Source: Thermostichus lividus PCC 6715 (GTDB lineage: Bacteria; Cyanobacteriota; Cyanobacteriia; Thermosynechococcales; Thermosynechococcaceae). From it: 64,000 bases of DNA. Location: contig NZ_CP018092.1 in assembly GCF_002754935.1 (NCBI RefSeq), positions 1,302,001 through 1,366,000 of the forward strand. The letters run 5' to 3'. Below are positions 30,368 through 39,394 of this stretch, piece by piece (position 1 is the first letter of the stretch; every line of letters begins with the position of its first letter). The translations under genes were made by a program, and so were the position numbers. The notes beneath the pieces are model-generated. The model searched no databases. It was not told the DNA's origin and saw only the letters and a list, made by a program, of their open reading frames with translations.

Positions 30368-31063
30368 TCATTCGGTTCGTCCTCCTGTATCAGGGGTTTC
30401 AAGGAGATCTCCAAGGGATCGCGCTTCTAAATGCAGGTTAAAGACATCGGCAAAGGATTGGCTAAACTGCTCTCGCACAGATTCAAACTTAATGTCGGCT
30501 CTAAACTGTAGCAGGTTCCCCACCGGGCGATCGCCAATACCGCAGGGCACAATTTGACCAAAGCCCCGTAAGTCATTGACAACATTCAGGGCAATGCCGT
30601 GGAAACTCAGCCAGCGGCTGACTTTGATCCCAATAGCGGCCACCTTATACCCCTCCACCCAAACCCCCGTGAGGCCAGCAACACGCTCCCCTTTTATGTC
30701 ATATACCCGTAAGGTTTGGATGATGACTTCCTCCAACTGGTGGAGATACCAGTGCAAGTCACACCGATGCCGCCGTAAGTTCAAGATTGGGTAGGCCACC
30801 AACTGCCCCGGGCAATGGTAGGTGACCTCTCCCCCCCGCTCAACTCTCAGCACTGGGACAGAACAACCATCGGGTGCAAACTGTAAATGGTCGGTTGTGG
30901 CCCCCTGCCCAAGGGTGTAGATCGGTGGATGCTCTAGGGTCAACAGAACATCCGCCAACTGTGGGTTGCCCTTGCGCTGCTCGACTAATTGCCGTTGCCA
31001 TGCCCACGCCTGCGGATAGGGGATCAGGTCAAGGGGGCAATACCAAGCAATGGGTTTATTCAT
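30368..31063 (-). CDS. lipB: Lipoyl(octanoyl) transferase LipB
   Basis: From ATG 31063 the protein has 231 residues. It shows [37 protein letters not shown], the catalytic Lys in [12 protein letters not shown] and the catalytic Cys in [12 protein letters not shown]. LipB moves octanoate from acyl carrier protein to the lipoyl domains of pyruvate dehydrogenase E2 and GcvH, upstream of LipA. A client, the E2 gene, is in this window at 59.7-61.0 kb. The longer frame to 31114 lacks similarity. It is divergent from hpf. Confidence 0.95.
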   Translation of the reverse strand: MNKPIAWYCPLDLIPYPQAWAWQRQLVEQRKGNPQLADVLLTLEHPPIYTLGQGATTDHLQFAPDGCSVPVLRVERGGEVTYHCPGQLVAYPILNLRRHRCDLHWYLHQLEEVIIQTLRVYDIKGERVAGLTGVWVEGYKVAAIGIKVSRWLSFHGIALNVVNDLRGFGQIVPCGIGDRPVGNLLQFRADIKFESVREQFSQSFADVFNLHLEARSLGDLLETPDTGGRTE

Positions 31064-31226
31064 ACATCGCTCAACCTTGTCAAGAGCCAGAGGATAAGAA
31101 TTATCACAGAACACGAATAAAGGTGAAGAGGACGGGGGTGGGCTGTAATCCCCAATACGAAAATGCTAGGGTGAGGGTAGATCAGCCTTTAATTCTTTAC
31201 GTCTTTTGCTCAGGGGAGGCAACCCT

Positions 31227-31841
31227 ATGAGGCTAGTGATTCATGGTAAAAATATTGACATTACCGATGGCATTCGCAGCTATGTGAACCAAAAAATTGA
31301 ACGCGCTGCCAGTCACTTTCAAAATGTCATTAACGAAATTGATGTCCACCTTTCTGTGGCTCGTAATCGCAGCACTGCCCCAAAACAAACCGCTGAGGTC
31401 ACGTTATTTGTGAACGGGTCAGTGATTCGCGCTGAAGAAAGTAGTGAAAATCTCTATGCCAGCATTGATCTGGTTGCGGACAAAATTGCCCGTAAACTGC
31501 GCAAACTGAAAGAAAAACGCCAAGATAAAGCGCGCACCAAAGAGGTTAACGCCGTCGCCGAAGCACCGGTGGTTGCTGATCTGGTGGGCGATCGCACCCC
31601 CCAATTACCGGAGCACGTGGTGCGGATGAAATATTTTGCCATGCCACCGATGACCATCCAAGAAGCGCTTGAGCATCTGGAAATGGTAGATCACGACTTC
31701 TACGTTTTCCGCAATCAGGAGACCGGCGAAATCAATGTGGTGTATGAGCGCAATCACGGTGGTTTTGGGGTGATTCAACCCCGCCCTACCTCCGGCGGCA
31801 ATCACCATCACCATAAAGCCGTGGCGAAGTCTGCCCACTGA
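31227..31841 (+). CDS. hpf: Long-form ribosome hibernation promoting factor (LrtA)
   Basis: The 204-residue protein has an N-terminal S30AE domain ([24 protein letters not shown]...) and a C-terminal dimerisation domain ([43 protein letters not shown]), separated by a charged linker. It binds the 30S subunit and pairs two ribosomes into inactive 100S dimers, known in cyanobacteria as the light-repressed LrtA. GGGGAGG lies 7 bp before ATG 31227 and fixes the start. A His-rich tail ([12 protein letters not shown]) is unusual and may be species-specific. Confidence 0.95.
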   Translation: MRLVIHGKNIDITDGIRSYVNQKIERAASHFQNVINEIDVHLSVARNRSTAPKQTAEVTLFVNGSVIRAEESSENLYASIDLVADKIARKLRKLKEKRQDKARTKEVNAVAEAPVVADLVGDRTPQLPEHVVRMKYFAMPPMTIQEALEHLEMVDHDFYVFRNQETGEINVVYERNHGGFGVIQPRPTSGGNHHHHKAVAKSAH

Positions 31842-31913
31842 GGGTTGCGTAAATTCCCATAACTGGCTTAGGTTAGAGGGGCGCTCCATAGATAGCACAC
31901 GTGAGTACTTCCT

Positions 31914-33353
31914 ATGACCCCCGCCCCAACTGACCTCACGGATGAATTTGGCTTCCAAAGTATCTTTGAAAATGCCGTTGTGGGAATTTTCCAAACCGAC
32001 TTGGAGGGGAATTATATCCGTGCCAATCGTGCTTTGGCGTTAATTTATGGCTATGATTCCCCGTCGCAATTGCTCCAAGAGCAGCCCAATGCCCGAGCCT
32101 GCCTTTATGTGGATCCACAGCAGCGGCAGCGGTTTATTGAGATGATGGCGCGCCAAGATACGCTGACCAACTTTGAGTCAGAAGTCTATCGTCGGGATGG
32201 GTCTCGCTGCTGGATCTCGGAAACCTGCCGGGTGGTGCGCAGCCCTGAGGGGCAAATTCTCTACTTTGAAGGATTTGTGCAAGATATTACGGTGCAGCAT
32301 CAAGCCTTGGCTGGGTTGCAAGCGGCAGAGCGGCACCTAAAACAAAAAAACCTAGAACTGGAGGAAACCCTTAGCCAACTGCAAAAAGCGCAGCGGGAAC
32401 TCATTTACTCGGAAAAGATGGCGGCCTTAGGACAGTTAGTGGCGGGTGTTGCCCACGAAATTAATACGCCTCTTGGTGCCATTCGCTCCTCTATTGAAAC
32501 CATTAACCTCTGTACCGAGCGATCGCTACCCTTATTGCCAACCCTAGTGCGGCAATTGCCTGAAGGGGTGTTTAACCAATTCCTAGAGTTGTGTACCTTG
32601 TCCCGAGCAGACTCCCTTGCTCTGTCTAGTCGAGAACGGCGGCAGTACAAGCGCCAGATCATGGCACTTCTGGAGGCTCATGATATTGCGAATGCGGATG
32701 TGTGGGCAGACACCTTGGTGGACTTGGGAGTGCTGACAGAGGCAACGGTGCCCGTGGAACTACTGCGTACCGCTCAAGGACAGGAGGCAGTCACCCTTGC
32801 CCATCAGTTGGCCTTGCTCGAGCGCAGCACCCACACGATTACAACGGCCATTGAACGCGCAGCCAAGGTTGTGTTTGCCCTGAAAACCTATGCCAGAGTG
32901 GATCAGAGCAGTCAAAAAGTCCCTGCCCAAATTATTGATGGCATTGAAACTGTGCTCACCCTCTATCACAACAAGCTCAAGCATGGCGTAGAGGTGGTGC
33001 GGCACTACGAACCCGTACCGGAAATCCATTGCTACCCTGATGAATTGACCCAAGTGTGGACAAACCTGATTCACAATGCCCTGCATGCCATGGAGGATCG
33101 CGGACGGCTAGACATTGTTGTGCGGCGGGAGCAAACACAGATCTGTGTTGAAATTATCGACAGTGGTTGTGGCATTCCAGAGGCGATATTACCCCGGATT
33201 TTTGAGCCATTTTTTACAACGAAACCCATTGGTGAGGGCAATGGGTTGGGTCTTGATATTGTCCGCAAAATTATTGATAAGCACCAAGGCCACATTGAGG
33301 TCAACTCTCAACCCGGTCGCACCCAATTCTGTGTTCGTTTACCCCTTGAGTAG
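31914..33353 (+). CDS. PAS-domain sensor histidine kinase with an inserted domain
   Basis: The 479-residue kinase has no transmembrane segment. A PAS domain covers about residues 12-125 (ENAVVGIFQTDLEGNYIRAN...), then a coiled coil (135-170), and the phosphoacceptor His181 in LVAGVAHEINTPLGAI. About 110 residues of helical sequence follow before the second helix of the dimerisation domain (THTITTAIERAAKVVFALK), much longer than a normal HisKA. The ATP-binding domain has NLIHNALHAM (N box), DSGCGIPEAI (G1) and GNGLGLDI (G2). Its response regulator lies 8 bp downstream. The sensed signal is unknown. Confidence 0.93.
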   Translation: MTPAPTDLTDEFGFQSIFENAVVGIFQTDLEGNYIRANRALALIYGYDSPSQLLQEQPNARACLYVDPQQRQRFIEMMARQDTLTNFESEVYRRDGSRCWISETCRVVRSPEGQILYFEGFVQDITVQHQALAGLQAAERHLKQKNLELEETLSQLQKAQRELIYSEKMAALGQLVAGVAHEINTPLGAIRSSIETINLCTERSLPLLPTLVRQLPEGVFNQFLELCTLSRADSLALSSRERRQYKRQIMALLEAHDIANADVWADTLVDLGVLTEATVPVELLRTAQGQEAVTLAHQLALLERSTHTITTAIERAAKVVFALKTYARVDQSSQKVPAQIIDGIETVLTLYHNKLKHGVEVVRHYEPVPEIHCYPDELTQVWTNLIHNALHAMEDRGRLDIVVRREQTQICVEIIDSGCGIPEAILPRIFEPFFTTKPIGEGNGLGLDIVRKIIDKHQGHIEVNSQPGRTQFCVRLPLE

Positions 33354-33361
33354 TAGCTGCT

Positions 33362-33757
33362 ATGCCTAAGCCAGTAATTCTGTGCGTCGATGATGAGCGC
33401 GTGATTTTGGAAAGCCTGCGTACCCAATTGCGAACTGCCTTTGGTGAGCGCTATTTCTACGAAACGGCTGAGAGTGCGGAGGAAGCACTGGAAATCATTG
33501 ATGAGTTACAGGGAGACAGTGCCGATATTATCGTTATTGTCTCTGACTGGTTGATGCCCAAGGTGCGGGGGGATGAATTTTTAATTCAAGTGCATCAGCG
33601 GTTTCCCAAGGTGGTGAAGGTGATGCTGACGGGGCAAGCAGATGAAGCGGCAATTCAGCGGGCGATAGAGCAGGCTAACCTGCATCGCTGTTTGTATAAG
33701 CCATGGCACAGTGACGAGTTAGTCGAGACGATCCGTTCTGGCTTATCCCCTGAGTAA
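33362..33757 (+). CDS. Single-domain response regulator
   Basis: The 131-residue protein is a receiver domain only. The acidic pocket is Asp10-Asp11, the phosphoacceptor is Asp62 (VSDWLMPKVRG), with Thr90 and Lys113 (YKPW) as the switch residues. There is no DNA-binding or enzymatic output. It starts 8 bp after the histidine kinase, so the two form a pair, and phosphorylation by that kinase is the simple expectation. Output would be by protein contact or by relay to another protein. It converges with a hypothetical gene 3 bp away. Confidence 0.93.
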   Translation: MPKPVILCVDDERVILESLRTQLRTAFGERYFYETAESAEEALEIIDELQGDSADIIVIVSDWLMPKVRGDEFLIQVHQRFPKVVKVMLTGQADEAAIQRAIEQANLHRCLYKPWHSDELVETIRSGLSPE

Positions 33758-33759
33758 CC

Positions 33760-34266
33760 TTAGGGGCGCAGGGTGAGCTGCCACTCATTGGTTTGGCGAT
33801 CGCGCTGGAGTTGATCGTTTTCACCAATGACGTAGGGGCCCCAGTACCGCTTTGAACCGTCAAGGGTAAAGGCAACTACAATATCGCCGTGGCTGAGTTT
33901 GAGGGTGCCGTCGGGCAAAGATAACAATAACCCTTTGATACTGCCTTCCATGGGGGCAAAATCCCAGTGTACGGTTTTGCTGTCCGGGCGGGGGCGATCG
34001 CCTGCGGCTAACAGGACAACCCGCACCGGAAAACCTGTCTGATTACTGATGCGCAACCCGTCAGGCTGGGGGCTGGCCGGGGGTTGCGGCGGCGGCAAGG
34101 GGTCGGGAGAAACCCGTTCCGGTTCTGTTTCTACAATGGGCGGTGGCTGGGTCAGAAGATCAGACTCCCACCACAGGGTGAAATGCAGTTGTGAGAGCAC
34201 AATTGCACCAATAACGCCAATCACTACTGCGACAAGGTACGGTAAGAATTTAATTTGGATGGCCAT
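33760..34266 (-). CDS. Membrane-anchored protein of unknown function
   Basis: The 168-residue protein has one N-terminal transmembrane helix (LPYLVAVVIGVIGAIVLSQL), a proline-rich periplasmic or cytoplasmic linker (PPPQPPASPQPDG) and a C-terminal beta-rich domain (RISNQTGFPVRVVLLAAGDR, YWGPYVIGEND). I do not recognise the family. The beta domain looks like a small all-beta module and has no visible catalytic motif. It converges with the response regulator gene; no promoter partner is evident upstream, where the IS-derived region begins. Confidence 0.6.
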   Translation of the reverse strand: MAIQIKFLPYLVAVVIGVIGAIVLSQLHFTLWWESDLLTQPPPIVETEPERVSPDPLPPPQPPASPQPDGLRISNQTGFPVRVVLLAAGDRPRPDSKTVHWDFAPMEGSIKGLLLSLPDGTLKLSHGDIVVAFTLDGSKRYWGPYVIGENDQLQRDRQTNEWQLTLRP

Positions 34267-34373
34267 AGAGAGTCTGTTGCTGCCAACGCCGCATCGCTAC
34301 TTCATCCAGTGTAGAGAGTCAGCAGGGCAACCGCAGAGAGACTGTGGCAAATATCGATACTTATAGAGATGTG

Positions 34374-34799
34374 GGCGGGCTAAAACCCCTCCGCTTTAGC
34401 GAGGGGATACAGCCAACTCAGGGGGCTTTAGCCCTCTCTATGTGTTAAACTAGAGACGTGGAAAGTAGGCGTATCAACTACGCGAAGAAACATCCTAGTA
34501 CGGAGAAATCCCGGCAAGTAAGTCACTACCGCTTTGGCGGCAAGCCTAAACCACTGCAAGCAATGGCAGGATGTTGAGCGTATCGAATTGGCTAGTGTTG
34601 AAAAGCGCGAAACCACGAACCAAAACATAAACGTAGTCCCAATAGCAGAAATGCTTGAGGTGAGTAGGGGGTCTTTGACTGCCCCCACCCGCATTAAGTT
34701 GTGGGTGACAGCTCAAGGGAAAAGCGAAGCAACGCGGCTTCAGCCCGTTGCGTAGCATCCTTTGGGAATCCCCTCTCTTTCAAGGAGGGGAGAAGTCAA
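34374..34799. mobile_element. IS200/IS605-derived segment without intact ORF
   Basis: The left part has an inverted pair GGGCTAAA (34377-34384) and TTTAGCCC (34427-34434) enclosing the stem CCCCTCCGCTTTAGCGAGGGG, typical of IS605-type ends. The right part (34717-34799) is an 83-bp end-like module also found at 40035-40117. The 280 bp between do not encode a recognisable transposase; a 74-codon plus-strand frame ends with AEMLEVSRGSLTAPT, which may be a relic of a TnpB tail. I see no other gene in this gap of about 550 bp. Confidence 0.5.
34717..34799. repeat. 83-bp repeat, copy A
   Basis: Identical over 83 bp to 40035-40117. It contains two potential hairpins, GCAACG/CGTTGC around a loop of about 11 nt and CCCCTC/GAGGGG around CTTTCAAG-type sequence. 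The minus-strand reading begins TTGACTTCTCCCC, the pattern seen at the other IS605-type ends in this window. Confidence 0.8.
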
Positions 34800-34816
34800 C
34801 GATATGCTGCGCTAGC

Positions 34817-35479
34817 CTATCGCTGGGCAAGGCGTTGTAAAGAAATTTCTGCTGCTGCTGCAACGTGGGGATGCTCGTCCTTGGCCAAATACTCTAAGGC
34901 TGACTGAGTTTTCGGGCTGGGGAGGTTGCCCAAGGCTTCCGCAAGTCGCTGGCGAATGAGCCAGTCCTCGGCAGTCACAAAGGGTAAAATCTCTTCAACA
35001 ATGCTGGGGTCACCAATTTCCCCCAACGCCGCGATCGCGCCTTGGAGCATCACCACCTCGTTACTGCTTAAGGCTGAGCGCAGCACCTCAACCGCCCGCA
35101 CATCCTTCAGGTTGCCCAGGGAAACTGCTGCACTAAAGCGCACTAACCAGTCGGTGTCTTCGTAAAAGGCACGCACGAGGGGGGCAAATGCCCGCTGATC
35201 TTGCAGATACCCTAATGCTCCGGCAGCATCAGCGCGAATGCCGTAGTCGGGTTCTGTTTCGAGGAGTTGCACTAAAATGTCAAAGCACTCTGGCGTGGGC
35301 TTAACCCCTAAGGCAAACACAGCCATGGAGCGGATTTGTAAATTATCATCCCACAGTACTTTTTTGATTAACGGGACAGCCTCAGGCGGGGGCACATCCC
35401 GCAGCGCCGCCAAGGCAAGGAGGCGATCGCGGGAATTCGGACTTTCAAGCTGGGTGGCAAGCTGCTCAAGGGATAGCAT
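34817..35479 (-). CDS. HEAT-repeat protein
   Basis: From ATG 35479 the protein has 220 residues built of about six HEAT-like repeats (for example IRSMAVFALGV, IRADAAGALGYLQDQRAF, VRFSAAVSLGNLKDVRAV, IRQRLAEALGNLPS). Cyanobacterial HEAT proteins include phycobilin lyases and NblB-like factors; this one resembles that group in repeat spacing, but no lyase-specific residue can be pointed to, so only a protein- or bilin-binding scaffold is claimed. The longer frame (35545) adds an implausible leader. It lies downstream of psbY on the same strand beyond a terminator. Confidence 0.8.
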   Translation of the reverse strand: MLSLEQLATQLESPNSRDRLLALAALRDVPPPEAVPLIKKVLWDDNLQIRSMAVFALGVKPTPECFDILVQLLETEPDYGIRADAAGALGYLQDQRAFAPLVRAFYEDTDWLVRFSAAVSLGNLKDVRAVEVLRSALSSNEVVMLQGAIAALGEIGDPSIVEEILPFVTAEDWLIRQRLAEALGNLPSPKTQSALEYLAKDEHPHVAAAAEISLQRLAQR

Positions 35480-35539
35480 AGGTTTAACCTGAGAATAATT
35501 TACAAAATTTAACAATACACCTCCAATTATACGAAAATT

Positions 35540-35579
35540 CCCCAAAGTTCCCCAGTGGTAACCGTACTGGACTTTGGGG
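35540..35579 (-). terminator. Terminator after psbY
   Basis: A strong hairpin, CCCCAAAGT plus CCAGT on one side and ACTGG plus ACTTTGGGG on the other, encloses a 9-nt loop with a 3-nt bulge. On the minus strand it lies about 58 bp past the psbY stop and is followed by AATTTTC, a short U-rich tract. Confidence 0.65.
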
Positions 35580-35636
35580 AGGCGTTAGAGTCAGAGCAAT
35601 CCGCTAGAGGAGCTTATGGTTAATTGGCAGGAGACC

Positions 35637-35762
35637 TTAGCGTTTCCCTAGGGACGGGAAGAACTTTTGGAATTGCTTAATCGCAAAGGGCAGGATATTG
35701 CGAACTGCCCAAGCCCCTGCCAACAGTACCGGCAGTAACACAATGAGTACACGCCAATCCAT
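35637..35762 (-). CDS. psbY: Photosystem II protein PsbY
   Basis: The 41-residue protein starts [20 protein letters not shown] and continues [21 protein letters not shown]. This is one transmembrane helix with a short basic tail, matching PsbY of thermophilic cyanobacteria almost residue for residue. PsbY is a peripheral low-mass PSII subunit next to cytochrome b559. An in-frame ATG two codons upstream (35768) is possible; GGGAGG precedes it by a few bases, so either start could be used. The nearest gene downstream is the HEAT-repeat gene, past a hairpin. Confidence 0.92.
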   Translation of the reverse strand: MDWRVLIVLLPVLLAGAWAVRNILPFAIKQFQKFFPSLGKR

Positions 35763-35768
35763 AACCAT

Positions 35769-36081
35769 GACCTCCCAGTAACAATATGAAAATGTTATGA
35801 GTTATTTTACCCTTTGCTTAAGCGTGGCGATCGCCCTTAACAGTCGGGTCCAGTGACACTCTCCCGACGCTAATGGGGTGAACGACTGGGGAGATAGACA
35901 CCTCTGAGGTAACGTAGGAAACTGCTTTGCTTTAAGTGTTGTCCGTGAACCAGTCAGTCTAAGCTATGAGGCTAGAAGAATCCCCTGCCTTTAGGCATGG
36001 GAAGCCTGCCAGAGCGTGCTCCCTCACCACGACCCACTCATGCGGCAGCATAAAATGTTCGCTATACAATAGACGTGATGT
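35769..36081. other. psbY-ctpA intergenic region with an IS605-type end
   Basis: This divergent region (313 bp) has no gene. At 35975-36004 a hairpin of CCCTGCC/GGCATGGG type within GAATCCCCTGCCTTTAGGCA is nearly the same as one at 57620-57645, and both follow the IS605 right-end pattern. TATACAAT near 36062 is a plausible -10 box for ctpA. Confidence 0.5.
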
Positions 36082-37368
36082 TTGGTGTTAGTTGCTATCG
36101 TGAGTTGGCAGCCGCATTGGAGACCGTGGACATCTGTGGTGGGGGTAGGGCTGGTCTTGCTATTGATGCCCCGGGCGATCGCCGCGACAACAACCCTCAA
36201 AGATTCCCCCAAAGCCCTTGTGGATGAAGCATGGCAGGTCATCTACAAAAACTATATTGACCAAACCTTTAATCAGTTGGACTGGCCGTCTATTCGCACT
36301 GAGTTGCTCTCAAAGCGCTACAGCGATCGCGATGCCGCCCATCGGGTGATTCAGCAGACGCTAATGCGCCTCAATGACCCCTACACCCGGTTTTTGCCCC
36401 CGCAAGAGTATAGCCAGCTTCTGTTACAAACCCAAGGTCAGCAGGTGGATGTGGGGATTACCCTTGTCGAGGCAGGGGAACTATTTCGGGTCAGCACGAT
36501 CCAAGCGGGGTCGGTGGCAGCCAAAAGCGACCTCAAGGTTGGTGACGAGATCCTAGCGATTAATGGTCGGGGGAGCGATCGCCTCACCTTAGAGCGAGCC
36601 ACCCTTGCCCTGCGCGGACCGGCAGGAAGTAAGGTGCGCCTTTTAGTGCGCCGTGAGGGCAGGCCACAGCCCTTTAGTATTGAACTGACCCGAGCCGGGG
36701 ACATTCCCCGCACCGTTAACTTTCAAACCCTGACGGTGGGTCAGCAGCGGGTGGGTTACATCCGCCTCAGTGGGTTTAATAGCCGCTCGGTGGAGCAGAT
36801 GAAAGAGGCGGTAAACATCCTCAAAGGCGAGCGGGTGCAGGGGTTTATCCTTGATGTGCGCCATAATCCAGGGGGGCTGCTAGAGGCGGGGATTGAAATT
36901 ACTCGCCAATGGCTAGACTCGGGGGTTATTGTCCGCATTCAGCAGCATCAGCGGGAGGAAACCATTCGGGCACAGCAAAACGCCATCAGTCACCTACCCC
37001 TTGTCATATTGGTGAACCACACCTCCGCCAGTGCCAGTGAAATTCTAGCGGGTGCCCTACAGGATCAGGGACGAGCCACGGTCGTGGGCACTCGTACCTT
37101 TGGCAAAGTGCGGGTGCAGGCGGTACACGAAATGGCGGATGGCTCTGCCCTAGTGGTGACGATCGCCCGCTACTTAACCCCCCGTGGCACCGACATTTCC
37201 GCAGGGGGAATCACCCCCGATGTAATGGTGGCAACCGACCCAACGGTGGATTTAGAGTTGCGCCTTAATCCCAATCTTTTGCCGCGTCCCACAGACCCAG
37301 TCATGGTCAAAGCCCTAGAATTGTTAAACACCAAAATTAGCGATCGCCGCTCTGCCAATGTCCGCTGA
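36082..37368 (+). CDS. ctpA: Carboxyl-terminal processing protease (S41 family)
   Basis: The protein of about 428 residues has a signal/anchor segment (SVVGVGLVLLLMPRAIA), a PDZ domain at about 110-195 (VGITLVEAGELFRV, AAKSDLKVGDEILAING), and the S41 peptidase domain with catalytic Ser in NHTSASASEILAGAL and Lys in RTFGKVRVQ. CtpA trims the C-terminal extension of the D1 precursor in the thylakoid lumen; cyanobacteria have paralogues CtpB and CtpC, so the paralogue assignment is tentative. The start is unclear: TTG 36082, GTG 36085 and GTG 36100 are all in frame. It overlaps purN by 11 bp. Confidence 0.85.
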   Translation: MVLVAIVSWQPHWRPWTSVVGVGLVLLLMPRAIAATTTLKDSPKALVDEAWQVIYKNYIDQTFNQLDWPSIRTELLSKRYSDRDAAHRVIQQTLMRLNDPYTRFLPPQEYSQLLLQTQGQQVDVGITLVEAGELFRVSTIQAGSVAAKSDLKVGDEILAINGRGSDRLTLERATLALRGPAGSKVRLLVRREGRPQPFSIELTRAGDIPRTVNFQTLTVGQQRVGYIRLSGFNSRSVEQMKEAVNILKGERVQGFILDVRHNPGGLLEAGIEITRQWLDSGVIVRIQQHQREETIRAQQNAISHLPLVILVNHTSASASEILAGALQDQGRATVVGTRTFGKVRVQAVHEMADGSALVVTIARYLTPRGTDISAGGITPDVMVATDPTVDLELRLNPNLLPRPTDPVMVKALELLNTKISDRRSANVR

Positions 37369-37996
37369 TGCTTTAGTCTCTCCCGCTGCTCCAGCCTTGA
37401 TTGCCCCCTGCTCTCCGCTGCGGCTGGGGGTGCTTGCCTCCGGCAGTGGCACCAATTTTGCTGCCCTTGCGGCGGCGATCGCCAACGGCGAACTGCCAGC
37501 AACCCTTCAGGTACTGATCTACAATAACCCCAAGGCCTTAGTTGCCGAGCGAGCACAGCAGTGGCAGATTCCCAGTGTGCTCCTAAACCATCGGCACTAC
37601 AATAGCCGCGAAAGCCTAGATGCCGCCATTGTCGAAACCCTAAAAACTTACGATGTCGAGTGGGTTGTGATGGCGGGTTGGATGCGGATTGTTACCCCTG
37701 TGCTCTTGAATGCCTATCCTCAGCGAGTGATCAATCTCCACCCCAGTTTGTTGCCCAGTTTTCGGGGGCTACACGCTGTTGAACAAGCTTTGGCTGCTGG
37801 CGTGAAAATTACTGGCTGTACGGTGCACCTTGTCGAAGAAGCGGTGGATAGTGGCCCAATTTTGGTTCAAGCTGCTGTTCCAGTCTTGGCGGAGGATACC
37901 CCCGCAACCCTGCACGCGCGCATTCAACGTCAAGAGCATCATATTCTTAAGCAGGCGATCGCCCACCTTGCTGCTGCCCACTCCCTGAGCCGTTAG
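37358..37996 (+). CDS. purN: Phosphoribosylglycinamide formyltransferase
   Basis: The 212-residue protein uses 10-formyl-THF to formylate GAR in purine synthesis. It has the phosphate-binding LASGSGTNFAALA, the catalytic Asn/His/Asp triad in AGWMRIV, INLHPSLLPSFRGLHAVEQA and VDSGPILVQ. An N-terminal extension of about 20 residues (SADALVSPAAPALIAPCS) precedes the core, so an internal start is possible. It overlaps ctpA by 11 bp, which suggests translational coupling. Other purine genes in the window (purH) are elsewhere. Confidence 0.95.
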   Translation: MSADALVSPAAPALIAPCSPLRLGVLASGSGTNFAALAAAIANGELPATLQVLIYNNPKALVAERAQQWQIPSVLLNHRHYNSRESLDAAIVETLKTYDVEWVVMAGWMRIVTPVLLNAYPQRVINLHPSLLPSFRGLHAVEQALAAGVKITGCTVHLVEEAVDSGPILVQAAVPVLAEDTPATLHARIQRQEHHILKQAIAHLAAAHSLSR

Positions 37997-38217
37997 CGGT
38001 GGCAGCCCAGCCACAAACTGACGATCATCACATTTGAGCAATCCCTGAGCGCATCTTGCGATTGCATGAAACGCATCAATCGTCAGTTAGCGAAGGATCT
38101 GAATTTGCGGGAGACTCTTCATCTTCAATAGACGATAAAATACTACACTCTGTCCCCTTTTTTAGGTCGCTTAACCTAACTTTCAACACTTCTGCTTCTG
38201 TCGATAAACGGTAACCT

Positions 38218-38790
38218 ATGGAACTGCGAAATCGCCTTGGGGGAGTCAATATTTACCTTGTCGGGATGATGGGTTCCGGCAAAACCACGACTGGCAAAGT
38301 ACTAGCAAAACGCTTAGGCTACGGCTTTGTGGATACTGATGCCGTTATTACACAGGTGCGCCAACAGTCAATTCGGGAGATTTTTGCCCGTGAGGGGGAA
38401 GCCTACTTTCGCCAGTTGGAGCAGCAAGTTCTAGCGGAGGTATCCAGCTATCACCATTTGGTGGTGGCCACGGGCGGTGGCATTGTTCTCAGTTCGCTGA
38501 ACTGGAGCTATCTGCGCCATGGAATTGTGGTGTGGTTACACGTGCCCATTGCAGTCCTGTGCGAGCGTTTAGCCGCAGATGCTGAGCGCCCTCTGCTGCA
38601 AGAGCAACCCCTCGAAGAGCGATTGAACCAGATCATGGCCGATCGCCATGCCCTCTATGCCCAAGCAGATCTCGAAGTGGTGATCAGACAAACGGATACG
38701 CCAGCAAAGGTGTGCGATCGCCTCTGGGAGGCTCTACCCAGTATTCTTAAGCCCATTGCTTCAGATGCACCCCCTAAAGAACCATGCTAG
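38218..38790 (+). CDS. aroK: Shikimate kinase
   Basis: The 190-residue protein has Walker A (GMMGSGKTTTGKVLAKRLG), the shikimate-binding DTDAVI, EAYFRQLEQQ and ATGGGIVLS, and a lid region with ERPLLQE. It phosphorylates shikimate in aromatic amino acid synthesis. Length is slightly above that of E. coli AroK. Its 3' end overlaps the DUF4126-like gene by 7 bp, so the two are probably co-transcribed. The 221-bp gap upstream holds no gene. Confidence 0.96.
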   Translation: MELRNRLGGVNIYLVGMMGSGKTTTGKVLAKRLGYGFVDTDAVITQVRQQSIREIFAREGEAYFRQLEQQVLAEVSSYHHLVVATGGGIVLSSLNWSYLRHGIVVWLHVPIAVLCERLAADAERPLLQEQPLEERLNQIMADRHALYAQADLEVVIRQTDTPAKVCDRLWEALPSILKPIASDAPPKEPC

Positions 38791-39335
38791 AACTTCTCGC
38801 CATCCTTTCAGCCGCGGCGGCTGGGGGCTTACGGCTAGCCTTACCGCTGCTATTGATTGGTTTGTTACAAGGGCCACAGCTATGGTCAGCAGTGCCGTTA
38901 CTGGGGAAGCTATCCCCGTACTGGGTTGTGGGGGTTCTGACGGGTTGGGCGTTCCTAGAGCTATTTCTAAGGGGGCATCCTTGGGGATACCGTCTGATTA
39001 TCTTGGTGCAACTCTGTTTTAGTCCCTTTGTGGGTGCCCTACTGGGGATGACGGTGGCTACAGCAACCGCAACCCCTCAATGGCTGGTGGGCACTCTCAG
39101 CGGCTTATTTGCCCTTGTGGTGCAACTGGTGCAGGTGGGATGGTTCTATCGCCTTGGCAAGCTACCGCGCTGGCTTGTAGTGGCTCAAGATATCCTGTGC
39201 ATTCTCTTAATCTTATTTGCCCTCAAAGCGCCCACTCAAGGTGGCCTGATTGCCCTGCTGTTGCTGTGGCTAGTGGTGCGGAGTGCCAAGGATTGGCGAC
39301 AACAGCAACAACGGACTCAAAAGCAACTGCGCTGA
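38784..39335 (+). CDS. DUF4126-like integral membrane protein
   Basis: The 183-residue protein has about five hydrophobic segments with a glycine/leucine-rich first helix (LLAILSAAAAGGLRLALPLLL), PYWVVGVLTGWAFLELFL and FVGALLGMTVATATA. This pattern fits the DUF4126 family of bacterial membrane proteins, whose function is unknown. It starts 7 bp inside aroK, is translated with it, and has a basic C-terminal tail (RSAKDWRQQQQRTQKQLR) likely in the cytoplasm. No transport motif can be named. Confidence 0.75.
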   Translation: MLELLAILSAAAAGGLRLALPLLLIGLLQGPQLWSAVPLLGKLSPYWVVGVLTGWAFLELFLRGHPWGYRLIILVQLCFSPFVGALLGMTVATATATPQWLVGTLSGLFALVVQLVQVGWFYRLGKLPRWLVVAQDILCILLILFALKAPTQGGLIALLLLWLVVRSAKDWRQQQQRTQKQLR

Positions 39336-39394
39336 GTCACTCTACCCCCCAAGTCTTATGCTACAGTCTCCCTAGGGTGGACGGAGAACTCGTT

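Noticed and set aside
34428-34694. 88-codon minus-strand frame in the IS605-derived segment
   Set aside because: It has no TnpA or TnpB motifs and no known family, and it runs through an end hairpin.
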